A stretch of 64,000 bases of DNA, from assembly GCF_003481985.1 (NCBI RefSeq), contig NZ_QUMD01000001.1, positions 1 through 64,000 on the forward strand, given 5' to 3'. Of the stretch, positions 55,118-64,000 are shown in pieces (positions within the stretch are counted from its first letter, which is position 1; every line of letters starts with the position of its first letter). The translations under genes and the position numbers were made by a program. A model generated the notes under the pieces. It searched no databases and was not told the DNA's origin. It was given only the letters and a program-made list of their open reading frames with translations. Source of the stretch: Clostridium sp. OF09-36 (GTDB lineage Bacteria; Bacillota; Clostridia; Lachnospirales; Lachnospiraceae).

Positions 55118-55234
55118 TCACAGGAAAATTTCGCTGTCCACTATCTCCCATACATATTCCATAACCTGGTATTCTTCGATCAGCTCGCAACAACCAAGAG
55201 CTTTCAAAAACTGATCCTGGCTTTTTTCTGAATT
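55118..55234 (-). other. Open frame directly after the antiporter stop
   Basis: The antiporter reading frame continues past its TAA for 38 sense codons (NSEKSQDQFLKALGCCELIE, then EYQVMEYVWEIVDSEIFL) to a TGA. It has a protein-like composition but no good start of its own. It may be a former C-terminal extension cut off by a new stop, a readthrough product, or chance. Confidence 0.25.
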
Positions 55235-56458
55235 TTATCGTTTTTTGTCAATTTTTATCAGAGTGTTATTTCCCAGCAGTTGTTCAAAGCTGCTATCCAT
55301 GCCAAACGCACCAAGCGGTGCCGTGATGAGAATCGCCATGACTGCCACAGAAAGTACGATCTGCCCGCAGGGCAATCCCATCGCCATCGGAACAGAACCG
55401 ATCGCGGCCTGCACAGTTGCCTTCGGCAGGTAAGCAATCACGCAGAACAGACGCTCCTTCCAGTTCAGCGCTGTCTTTACCAGACAGAGCAGCACACCCA
55501 CGGTACGGAAAAACAGGGCAACTGCGATCATAACAACCGCCGCCAGTCCAGCTCCTACAGTATAACGGATATCCACCGCCGCACCCACCATCACAAACAA
55601 AAGTACCTCTGCTGCAAGCCACAGCTTTCCAAACTTTTCAGACAAACGTGCAGACACCTCTTTGATACTGCGCAATTTCAGCACGCAGGCCATGCTGACC
55701 ACAGCCAGAAACCCGGACACGGAAATGAATGGCTTTAACCAGGTTTCCACCGACATGAGAAGGAAGGAAACTCCGAGTACGATGATCACTTTCATGCTGT
55801 TGCGGACATAATGCTCCTTCGCATAAGCCGTCTCAAAGAACAGACTCAGCAGCCATCCTGCCACCTCACCAACGATCACGCCGCTGATGATGGAGACCGG
55901 GATATTCACAAAATCCATCAGTCTTGCACTTCCGCCCTGCGCCATCCCGGAAAACGTAGAAAACAGGACAATGACAAAAATATCATCGCAAGAAGCACCC
56001 GCCAGTATCATCTGCGGAATGCTCTTTTTCGTACCGTATCCGTTTTCGATCAGCTTCACCATGCGCGGCACAACAACGGCCGGTGAAACAGCGGCCAGAA
56101 CAGCTCCCATAACAGCGGCCTCGATCCGGTTCACACCAAGGATCACAGGCGCAAACAATACATACCCAAGAAGCTCAAAGCTCGCCGGAACGCAGGCCAT
56201 CATCACGGCAGGCCGGCCCACCTTCTTTAGATCGGCCAGGTTCAAGGATAGTCCGGCCTTTACCAGAATGATGATCAGCGCCATCTGCCTCAGCTCTGAT
56301 GAGATTGACAAAATGGACGGATCCAGCAGATCCAGCACATACGGCCCAAGCACAATACCGGTCAGAAGCATACCGATGATGCGCGGCAGTTTCATACGTG
56401 CACAGATCGCCGCCATGGCCAGACCTGCCAGAAAAATGAATGATAGTGATGTTAACAT
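55235..56458 (-). CDS. Cation/proton antiporter (CPA type) under fluoride riboswitch control
   Basis: 407 residues with 11-13 hydrophobic segments and the monovalent cation:proton antiporter fold. The segment AGASCDDIFVIVLFSTF carries the paired acidic residues of the ion site, in a DD arrangement. It has no C-terminal TrkA/RCK domain. CPA proteins exchange Na+ or K+ for H+; here the upstream fluoride riboswitch suggests a part in fluoride tolerance, either fluoride or HF-linked transport or pH balance. GGAGG lies 7 bases before the ATG. A TTTACA-N17-TAAAAT promoter begins the transcript right at the aptamer. Confidence 0.9.
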   Translation of the reverse strand: MLTSLSFIFLAGLAMAAICARMKLPRIIGMLLTGIVLGPYVLDLLDPSILSISSELRQMALIIILVKAGLSLNLADLKKVGRPAVMMACVPASFELLGYVLFAPVILGVNRIEAAVMGAVLAAVSPAVVVPRMVKLIENGYGTKKSIPQMILAGASCDDIFVIVLFSTFSGMAQGGSARLMDFVNIPVSIISGVIVGEVAGWLLSLFFETAYAKEHYVRNSMKVIIVLGVSFLLMSVETWLKPFISVSGFLAVVSMACVLKLRSIKEVSARLSEKFGKLWLAAEVLLFVMVGAAVDIRYTVGAGLAAVVMIAVALFFRTVGVLLCLVKTALNWKERLFCVIAYLPKATVQAAIGSVPMAMGLPCGQIVLSVAVMAILITAPLGAFGMDSSFEQLLGNNTLIKIDKKR

Positions 56459-56532
56459 ATTTTTTCCTCCTTATTGTACGCGAAATCATCGGACGCGCCA
56501 CTGGTGACTCCTCGATATGCAATGCAAAAAAA

Positions 56533-56621
56533 GCTGGTGACCCCTGTGATTTTCTCACAGAAGTCATCAGCCTTATTTCAGCGGTTTTGGTTTCCCACGG
56601 GAGAACTTCATTCCCAGGCGC
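56533..56621 (-). promoter_or_regulatory. Fluoride riboswitch (crcB motif) with terminator platform
   Basis: On the minus strand the aptamer contains GGGAAUGAAGUUCUCCC (56599-56615), then AAACCGCUG and GGCUGAUGACUUC (56560-56572). Against known crcB RNAs (GGNGAUGGNGUUCNCC...UGAUGACNCC) the stem changes G-C to A-U and the pseudoknot changes GGAGU/ACUCC to GAAGU/ACUUC; both are compensatory. The 3' part GCUGAUGAC is also the left arm of a terminator with GUCACCAGC and a TTTTTTT tail (56533-56571), so ligand-bound aptamer and terminator exclude each other: an ON switch. The antiporter gene starts 75 bases later. Confidence 0.85.
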
Positions 56622-56622
56622 T

Positions 56623-56651
56623 ATTTTACTGTATTTCCCACGGTTTGTAAA
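56623..56651 (-). promoter_or_regulatory. Promoter of the riboswitch-antiporter transcript
   Basis: TTTACA (56646-56651), a 17-base spacer and TAAAAT (56623-56628) on the minus strand place transcription start right at the first stem of the fluoride aptamer. Confidence 0.7.
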
Positions 56652-56761
56652 GCGAAGATTCTCATTTTTGCCATCTAATCTTGTCATCCAAACACTCTGT
56701 ACGATATAATAAGACTATCAGGCAAAATTTTATACCTGCATTCTACATTAGGAGATGGATC

Positions 56762-58479
56762 ATGAATAAACTTTCGAAATGGAAAAAACTGGAATACGCA
56801 GCAATTGGTTTTCTGCTGCTGTGTCTGGTCTTTCTGTCATTTTGCTTTTATAAACCAGAGCCTGCCGTGAACGCGCCTGTATCCGTTGTGAGCGACTGGT
56901 ACCGGCTGCAGGACGGACAGCGCATCGAAGTGAGACTTCCGGCAAACCTGACACCGGGACCTGACGGCAGCCTCACGCTGTATTGTGACAAACTGACCAG
57001 ATCCGATGCCGGGAAATTTTTTTCCGCCCGCGGCATCCAGTATGGCCTTGAGATCCGCATGGGAGACTCCCTTCTTTATCAGTACCGGGAAAATGCGTTT
57101 CTGAAAAATGACCAGATGAAGGGAAAACTCTGGCTGATGTTTTCCTCCCACAAACGACCGGAAGCAGTCCGCTTTGCCTGGTCTATAGAAACATGCCAGA
57201 CAGCCCTCAGTTTATTTACGCGCCCATTTTCGGTCCCATTTCAGCAGTGACAAGACAGCATCTGATTGACCATGCGCTTTCCTTTGCCGTCCTGGCGGGC
57301 ATGCTGGGCATTGGGATTCTTTCCCTTGCCATTTACCTGTACCTGAAATATCACGATTTTCACGAACCACGTTTTCTGGATGTCGCACTGTTTCTATTCC
57401 TGTGTTCTCTGTGGTCCTTTACCGACTCAGGGATTTATCATGTATATGGAAAAGAAATTGCGATTGGAAGCCTCATCTCCTTTTACGCATTCATGCTGAT
57501 GTCCGTTCCCATGCTTCACTTCGTACAAAATACTGTGACATTAAAAAGGAGTCCGCTTCCCGGTCTCTGGATCGCAGCCCTCTATGCCAATGCTTTTTTC
57601 CAGGGGATCTGGTACCTTTTGACAGGCATACCGTTTATCCATATGCTTTTCCTCACACATATCCTGCTGTTTTCCGGAGTCATTACCATGATTTTGCTGT
57701 TACGCCGCGAATACCTGACCACACACAACCGGGGAGCCGGGCTTTGTCTGATTGCATTCGCGATCCTTGGCGTGGGCGGCATTATCTCCCTGATCTTATA
57801 CTGGCTCTTTAAGATCTACTGGTATGATGCCATCTTCCAGTTTGGAATCATGCTGTATATCCTGCTTCTGTTCTGGGGTCTGATCTGTAAGATCACAAAC
57901 GATATCCGCTTCCGCATGGAACAGGAAATCCTGGAAAAAATGTCCATGGAAGACCGGATGACCGGCTTGAAAAACAAAAAAGCCTTCGAACACTATCTTG
58001 CAAAACTGGAACGGCATTCTGATGAATACGCAAATGCATTCCTGGCATTTCTGAAACTGGAGGATCTGAAAGAAGCCAATGCGGCCTATGGCATGAGTGC
58101 CGGAAATGAACTGATCATCAGTGCCGCGCAGTGTATCCAGAATGTCTGCAGGGAACTTTCACCGGAACCGATTGAATGTTTCCGTACCGATGGAAATGAA
58201 TTTGCCGTCATTCTTACCGATCCAAAAATTTCTTTTTCTGACTATGAAACCATGCTGCAGAAAGAGATTCGCAGATTCAATGCGTCCGGCAGCAGCCGCT
58301 GCCAGGTATGTCTTACATTGGGACACAGCTATTTTAAAGACAGCCTGGGAAATACACAGAGTATCAGCAGCTGGAAGAGCCAGGCCGATTATGACCAGCA
58401 CAAAAGCAGCGGACAGACCGCCGCTTCCCAGGTCAGCAATCCATACAAAAGAATGTCCGAACAGGAGGAATCCTTATGA
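56762..58479 (+). pseudogene. Membrane sensor protein with degenerate GGDEF domain, frameshifted
   Basis: An N-terminal membrane helix (about 10-30), a beta-rich extracytoplasmic domain (to about 145), seven membrane helices, and a C-terminal GGDEF-type domain beginning MEDRMTGLKNKKAFEHYL. The catalytic loop is DGNEF in place of GGDEF, so cyclase activity is doubtful. One base is missing near 57187; restoring it links FAWS to RNMPDSPQFIYAPIFGP and gives 572 residues. The architecture resembles 7TMR-DISM sensors. Its stop overlaps the start of the EAL gene by four bases, showing translational coupling. Confidence 0.8.
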
Positions 58480-60395
58480 GTTATAATTCCGATTTTCTGA
58501 TTGCCGCGTTCATCATTCTTACCATCGTTCTGTGGCAGTTTTTTAATCAGAAGCGCCCAAACGATCTGAATAACCGCACATTTCTTCATTTGGCAGTGCT
58601 TGGAATTCTGGACGTATTTTTTGAACTGATCAGCACTTACTACATTGCTTCCGGTCATAGTGATTTTGGAATGGGCGCCATTTTGTCCACTACCATCTTT
58701 TACCTGATGCAGACCTTGCTTCCTTTCGTTCTGGTCTGTTACATCCGGACCTTTCATAAAAAAGAGCACATTCATCCCGGTGAAATGTTCATCCTGGGCT
58801 TTCCAACACTTATCCTGCTCTTTTTGATCCTGAGCAATCAGTTTACCGGCAATATGTTTTTCTTTGAATCTCAGACCGGTTACGTAAAAGGCCCACTGTA
58901 CATGCTCATGTATTACTGTGCCCTGCTCCATATTGCAGAAGCCACTCTGATCATCATTTTCCGGAGAAAAGCACTTGGTCCAGCGACCAGCAAGGCACTG
59001 TTTCAGATTCTTGTACTGTCGGCTTTCGGTGTCATCGTTCAGGCGCTGTATCAACCGCTTTTGATGACTGGATTTGGGCTCAGCCTTGCAGTCCTGACAC
59101 TGTTTTTGACCATTAACAATCCACATGCCAATACCGACAGTCTGACCGGGCTCTATGACAAACCATACTTCATCCGAAAAACAGAAGAATTTCTCGCGGA
59201 AAAGAAAAGTTTCCACGTGATCACCATAACCTTTTACCAGTTAAACCAGATCAACCGGGCAGCCGGTACCCAGAGTGGGGACCAGTTTCTAAAGCTCATC
59301 TCCGAACAGCTTCAAGAAATCTGCGGACTGCAGGTTTTCCGCATCACCGGAAAACGATTTCTCGTACTGGCCTCTTCCCTGCAGGAATATGAATATTTCC
59401 TGACGGAAATAAAAAAGCTTTTTCAGCAGAATTCCGGTTTGAATGCAGAAACCTCTGACAAGCTATCCTCCCCTGCCATTCTTTGCGGTATCCTCAATGC
59501 AGAAAAGCTGGATGATGGAGGGGCCATCCTGGAATACGCAGAATACCTGGAATCTCTTGCTCCGCGAAATGGCATCATTGAAACCGTTCAGGATGACCAG
59601 AAAACCATGAGCAGCTTTGTGTATAATAAAGAAATCGAACAGTTTCTGCATACCGCCATTGAAGAGGATCTGTTTGAAGTCTATTACCAGCCGGTCTACT
59701 CCCTGGATGAAAAATGCTTCGTTTCCCTGGAAGCCTTAAGCCGCCTGCGTCATCCGACGTACGGCTGGATTTCTCCCGATATGTTCATTCAGATTGCAGA
59801 AAGGAACAGGTTGGTCGACCAGATCAGCGACCTGCAGTTTCGCCGTGTCTGCCGCTTCCTCAAAGACCATGAAGATCTGATGAAGCAGCTCCATACGGTC
59901 AAATTCAACCTTTCTCCGCTGGATCTGATCAAAAATGACTGCAGCAGCCGTTTTATCCGGATCATAGATGAATTCGGTCTCCCGCATTCCTATTTCCAAT
60001 TTGAAATTACGGAAACCGTGGCAACCGAATACAATAACATCCTGAATCAGGCTGTCGAAGAATTTTCCAATGCCGGGATTCTCTTGTGCCTGGATGATTT
60101 CGGCTCCGGCTACGCAAACTTTAATACCGTCATGCGGCTTCCATTTGCTGCGATCAAGCTGGACCGCTCCCTGCTCTTTCACATCTGTTCTGATGTCAAA
60201 GCCGCTACCTTCTATCAAAGTATTGTGGCTGCATTCCAGCGGATGGGCTACCTGATCATTTCAGAGGGTGTGGAAACCCAGGAAGAACTGGACCTGCTGG
60301 AACAGTGGGGTGTCAATATGATCCAGGGATATTATTTTTCCAGACCTCTGGCTCCGATTGCGCTTCTGGAACTGCTCACCGAGAAAACAAACTAA
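58476..60395 (+). CDS. Membrane-bound EAL-domain cyclic di-GMP phosphodiesterase
   Basis: 639 residues. Seven or eight N-terminal membrane helices (to about 210), a degenerate GGDEF domain (TDSLTGLYDK, then TGKRF at the catalytic loop), and a full EAL domain (about 395-635). EAL residues are in place: EALSRL, FNLSPLDL, FEITETVAT, DDFGSGYAN, KLDRSL and ISEGVETQEEL. It probably hydrolyses cyclic di-GMP to pGpG. It starts within the stop of the GGDEF-type gene with AGGAGG 7 bases upstream, so the two are made together and may form a sensory pair. A terminator follows. Confidence 0.9.
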   Translation: MSYNSDFLIAAFIILTIVLWQFFNQKRPNDLNNRTFLHLAVLGILDVFFELISTYYIASGHSDFGMGAILSTTIFYLMQTLLPFVLVCYIRTFHKKEHIHPGEMFILGFPTLILLFLILSNQFTGNMFFFESQTGYVKGPLYMLMYYCALLHIAEATLIIIFRRKALGPATSKALFQILVLSAFGVIVQALYQPLLMTGFGLSLAVLTLFLTINNPHANTDSLTGLYDKPYFIRKTEEFLAEKKSFHVITITFYQLNQINRAAGTQSGDQFLKLISEQLQEICGLQVFRITGKRFLVLASSLQEYEYFLTEIKKLFQQNSGLNAETSDKLSSPAILCGILNAEKLDDGGAILEYAEYLESLAPRNGIIETVQDDQKTMSSFVYNKEIEQFLHTAIEEDLFEVYYQPVYSLDEKCFVSLEALSRLRHPTYGWISPDMFIQIAERNRLVDQISDLQFRRVCRFLKDHEDLMKQLHTVKFNLSPLDLIKNDCSSRFIRIIDEFGLPHSYFQFEITETVATEYNNILNQAVEEFSNAGILLCLDDFGSGYANFNTVMRLPFAAIKLDRSLLFHICSDVKAATFYQSIVAAFQRMGYLIISEGVETQEELDLLEQWGVNMIQGYYFSRPLAPIALLELLTEKTN

Positions 60396-60441
60396 GCGGA
60401 TCCAGGATTCCTACCGTCACAGCCGGATCCATATCAAAAAA

Positions 60442-60484
60442 GCTGATGCCCTGCGTTTTTTCCGCAGAAGTCATCAGCTTTTTT
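60442..60484. terminator. Bidirectional terminator resembling the riboswitch terminator
   Basis: GCTGATG (60442-60448) and CATCAGC (60472-60478), with an inner CTGCG/CGCAG stem, flanked by AAAAAA and TTTTTT, end both the EAL operon and the convergent GNAT gene. It shares CAGAAGTCATCAGC and the same two-stem layout with the fluoride riboswitch terminator 3.9 kb away, but no aptamer lies beside it. Confidence 0.88.
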
Positions 60485-60491
60485 CTTTCTA

Positions 60492-60983
60492 TTATAATGC
60501 TTTTTCGTAACACCAGTAATCGTGTTCGTGTAAAAAACACTCCCCGACTGTTTCATATTCAAACACCTTATAAGACGCCAGTGCTTTTTTATTTTCCTTT
60601 GCCACCAGGATGTGTACACTTTTGAATCCCTGGCTGCGCAGTTCCTCTATCGCCCCCGCCATCAGCTTTCTGGCAATTCCCTGGTTCTGGTAGCTTTCGC
60701 GCACACCGAGCCTGGAAAGTTCCCGCCCCGGCTGAAGTTCTTTCGTCCAGCAGGACAGCGTTTCCACCTTTGGATCTTCATCGATGGAGATAACTCCGGC
60801 GATCTCTCCGTTTTCTTCGTTCCGCAGACAGAATAATGCATTGCGGGATAAATCAAAGTCTACATCACTGCGGGATGGATAATCCGCAGTCCAGGCGCAA
60901 AACGGAGTGCCGATCAGCGAACGGTAGAGGTCCAGGACTTCGTCCGCCTCTTCTTTTCGCACATGCTCAAATACAAATTCCAT
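60492..60983 (-). CDS. GNAT-family N-acetyltransferase
   Basis: 163 residues. The acetyl-CoA binding motif A reads LSRLGVRESYQNQGIARKLM, with a following helix and the VHILVAKENKKALASYKVFE segment typical of the fold. It transfers an acetyl group to an unknown amine. It lies 18 bases after oppF in the same direction, so it may be the last gene of the opp transcript, which could hint at a peptide or amino acid substrate; this is inference. Confidence 0.87.
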   Translation of the reverse strand: MEFVFEHVRKEEADEVLDLYRSLIGTPFCAWTADYPSRSDVDFDLSRNALFCLRNEENGEIAGVISIDEDPKVETLSCWTKELQPGRELSRLGVRESYQNQGIARKLMAGAIEELRSQGFKSVHILVAKENKKALASYKVFEYETVGECFLHEHDYWCYEKAL

Positions 60984-61000
60984 GATCTGTTTCCTCTTTT

Positions 61001-62067
61001 CTATTGCTCCGCGCTCTCAAGCGGGAAATGACAGAACACCGTTCTATCCCCAAAACGCTTACATGGCGGCTGCTCTTTTCCACAAATTTCCTGTGCATAA
61101 GGGCAGCGGGTGTGGAATTTACAGCCAGACGGCGGATTCACCGGAGACGGGATCTCGCCGACCAGCAACTCCTTTTCTTTGGTCCGAAGATGCGGGTCTG
61201 CCTTCGGGATCGCGTTCATAAGAAAGCGGGTGTACGGGTGCAGCGGATGCGCATACAGCGACTCCGTATCCCCGATCTCGCAGATGCTTCCCAAAAACAT
61301 GACACACACACGGTCTGCGATAAATTTCACTACGCTCAGATCGTGGGAAATAAACAGATACGTCAGCTTATACTCTTCCTGCAGATCCTTTAACAGGTTT
61401 AACACCTGGGACTGGATGGAAACGTCCAGCGCGGATACCGGCTCATCGCAGACGATCAGTCTCGGATTCAGTGCGATGGCACGGGCAATGCCAATTCGCT
61501 GGCGCTGTCCGCCGGAGAACTGGTGCGGATAACGGTTATAAAATTCTTCCGGGATCCGACCTCTTTCATGAGCTCCTTCACCCGTGTTTCCAACTGCTTT
61601 TTGTCTTTCATTCCATAAGTTGTCAGCGGCTCTGCAATGATCTTCGCCACGCTCATACGCGGATTTAAGGAAGCGTACGGATCCTGGAAGATGATCTGCA
61701 GCTGTCTGCGGATCTTTGCAAACTCCGACTCTTTCATGGCAGTGATATCCTGCCCCTCAAACTCCACCTTACCGGAGGTTGCCTCCAGAAGACGGATCAG
61801 CAAGCGCCCTAACGTACTCTTTCCGCAGCCAGATTCTCCGACCAGCGCCAGCGTCTCACCTTCGTAAATTTCCAGGTTGACATCAGACACTGCATGCACC
61901 ACCAGCGGATCCTTCTTTGTGCCGCCAATAGGGAATTCCTTTACCAGATGATTGGTGCGAAGCAGAAGCTTGCGTTCACTCGTGCTGTTTTCTGTCTGCT
62001 GGTTTTCTGCCAGCCCATCCAGACATGGCTGATCTGCCAGCCATGTTGTGTTTTCAGTTGTCTCCAT
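61001..62067 (-). pseudogene. oppF: Peptide ABC transporter ATPase OppF, frameshifted
   Basis: Walker A is GESGCGKSTLGRLLIRLL and the Q-loop QIIFQDPYASLNPRM. After the frame break the signature FSGGQRQRIGIARAIALNP, Walker B LIVCDEPVSALDV and the C-terminal oligopeptide ATPase motif with three Cys (SGCKFHTRCPYAQEICG) follow. One A is missing near 61554 (GTCGGATCCCGG in place of GTCGGAATCCCGG); restoring it gives VGIPEEFYNRYPHQF and 355 residues. The C-terminal Cys set suggests an iron-sulfur site as in related OppD/DppD proteins. Its start overlaps oppD. Probably a sequencing deletion. Confidence 0.87.
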
Positions 62068-63061
62068 TCACGCTCACCTCCTCTGCTCCGGCATTTTCGC
62101 TCCGAAAGCACCGCACCTTATGCCCTTCGGCACTCTCATACATCTGCGGTTCTTCATTTCTGCACCGCTCCACCGCATATTCGCAGCGGGTACAGAAGCG
62201 GCAGCCCTTCGGCAGATGTAAGAGGTTCGGCACCACGCCCTCGATCGTGTAAAGCCGTTTTTCCTGTCCATCCAGCTTCGGAATGGACTTTAAAAGTCCC
62301 TGCGTATAGGGGTGCGCGGTATGGTCAAACAGCTCAAAGGTCTCTGCCTGCTCCATGACCTTGCCCGCATACATGACATACACATAGTCGCAGATTTCCG
62401 CCACCACACCCATGTTGTGGGTGATGAGGATGATCGAGGTTCCCTGGTCCTCACAGAGTTTCTTCATCAGCTGCAAGATCTGTGCTTCAATGGTCACGTC
62501 CAGCGCCGTGGTCGGCTCGTCGGCGATCATCACCTTCGGGCGGCACACCATAGCCATACCGATCATAACTCTCTGGCGCAGACCGCCGGAAAGCTGATGC
62601 GGATAACTCTTATAGCGCTTCTCCGGCTCCGGGATTCCGACTGCACGGAAAATGTCAATAACGCGCTGCTTTGCTTCTTCTTTTGAAACTTTCTGATGCA
62701 AAAGAATGGCCTCCTGCACCTGCTTTCCCACCGGATAAACCGGGTTTAACGAGGTCATCGGCTCCTGGAAGATCATCGAGATCTCATTTCCGCGCACCTT
62801 CGCCAGTTCCCGCGGGGAAAGGTGGGTAATGTCGCGTCCCTCCAGGGTAATGCTTCCGCCTACCACTTTGCCCGGGTAACGCAAAAGTCCCATAACAGAC
62901 ATGGCGGTCATACTCTTTCCGCATCCGCTCTCTCCTACAATGCCAATGATCTTTCCGGCCGGTACCTCAATGCTGACGCCATCCACTGCCGGCACCTCCC
63001 CCTTCGCGGTAAAGAAGTGGGATTTCAGATCACGGATATCTAATACGATTGAATCGTTCAT
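62054..63061 (-). CDS. oppD: Peptide ABC transporter ATPase OppD
   Basis: About 335 residues. Walker A GESGCGKSMTAMSVMGLL, signature LSGGLRQRVMIGMAM, Walker B VMIADEPTTALDV and switch ITHNM are intact, with the oligopeptide C-terminal domain (PKGCRFCTRCEYAVERC). It powers di/oligopeptide uptake with OppF. The ATG at 63061 has AAGGAG 6 bases upstream. Its end overlaps oppF by 14 bases. Confidence 0.94.
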   Translation of the reverse strand: MNDSIVLDIRDLKSHFFTAKGEVPAVDGVSIEVPAGKIIGIVGESGCGKSMTAMSVMGLLRYPGKVVGGSITLEGRDITHLSPRELAKVRGNEISMIFQEPMTSLNPVYPVGKQVQEAILLHQKVSKEEAKQRVIDIFRAVGIPEPEKRYKSYPHQLSGGLRQRVMIGMAMVCRPKVMIADEPTTALDVTIEAQILQLMKKLCEDQGTSIILITHNMGVVAEICDYVYVMYAGKVMEQAETFELFDHTAHPYTQGLLKSIPKLDGQEKRLYTIEGVVPNLLHLPKGCRFCTRCEYAVERCRNEEPQMYESAEGHKVRCFRSENAGAEEVSVNGDN

Positions 63062-63182
63062 GTTCTTCTCCTTTTCATTCCTGCCCCTGTCAGGCAAAAA
63101 TGCTCCTTCTCTGCTGGCAACTGCTCCTGCCCGTCAGGCACAGCCAGTCACCACTGCTGTCTTTTTCCATGCAGTTCCGGCC

Positions 63183-64000
<818 letters not shown>

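Noticed and set aside
56533..56571. Plain terminator between divergent genes
   Set aside because: No gene ends here on either strand; it is better explained as the riboswitch expression platform.

Overview
This 64 kb window looks like a chromosomal segment of a spore-forming gut Firmicute, most likely Lachnospiraceae (Clostridium cluster XIVa). Supporting signs are roughly even base composition, strong AGGAGG ribosome binding sites with many TTG/GTG starts, sporulation genes (sigG, ymxH), a giant 2-hydroxyacyl-CoA dehydratase activase-like protein, and a sulfur block run by an Rrf2 regulator. I see no rRNA, tRNA, insertion sequence, prophage or CRISPR array. Genus and species cannot be fixed from the sequence alone.

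Layout. 0-5.6 kb: small XRE regulator, lysA, pyk, a rhomboid-like membrane protein and corA, all leftward. 5.8-10 kb: a 1416-residue acyl-CoA dehydratase activase-like protein, rightward. 10-17.8 kb: SNF2-family helicase, argS, efp, a YqeG-type phosphatase, nrdR and ymxH. 17.9-23.9 kb: a sulfur amino acid block (metY, cysK, rrf2, a methionine-rich leader peptide, metN-metI-metQ). 24-35.4 kb: housekeeping genes (pepV-like dipeptidase, yqeY, prfC, coaBC, coaX, ogt, a DnaJ-type cochaperone, threonine aldolase, a DUF362 protein, a histidine phosphatase). 35.7-38.4 kb: sigG followed by a patchwork of truncated genes (sugar ABC ATPase tail, GH43, LysR tail). 38.5-43.6 kb: a sugar isomerase / DUF4867 / xylulokinase-like operon facing its LacI regulator, with two palindromic operators. 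43.8-54.4 kb: ribosomal protein bL25, an HD hydrolase, and a sugar-acid catabolic cluster (kdgK, pdxA2, kdgT, glycerate kinase, larA, four-carbon acid sugar kinase) with a PrpR-like regulator. 54.4-60.4 kb: carbonic anhydrase, a cation/proton antiporter behind a fluoride (crcB-type) riboswitch, and a translationally coupled GGDEF/EAL pair. 60.5-64 kb: a GNAT acetyltransferase and the oppC-oppD-oppF end of a peptide ABC transporter operon that continues past the window edge.

The two most interesting regulatory finds are (1) a 32-residue leader peptide with 11 methionines, placed between a consensus promoter with a palindromic operator and a terminator just ahead of metNIQ, suggesting attenuation by methionine supply, and (2) a well-formed fluoride riboswitch with compensatory base changes and a mutually exclusive terminator in front of the antiporter gene.

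A general caution: ten genes are each interrupted by -1 frameshifts (eleven missing bases in all), mostly in short homopolymers, and adding back the missing bases makes every gene length a multiple of three. This pattern points to base-calling or assembly deletions rather than true pseudogenes. The truncated genes at 30.1 kb and 36.6-38.4 kb are different: they carry real deletion junctions or assembly joins.
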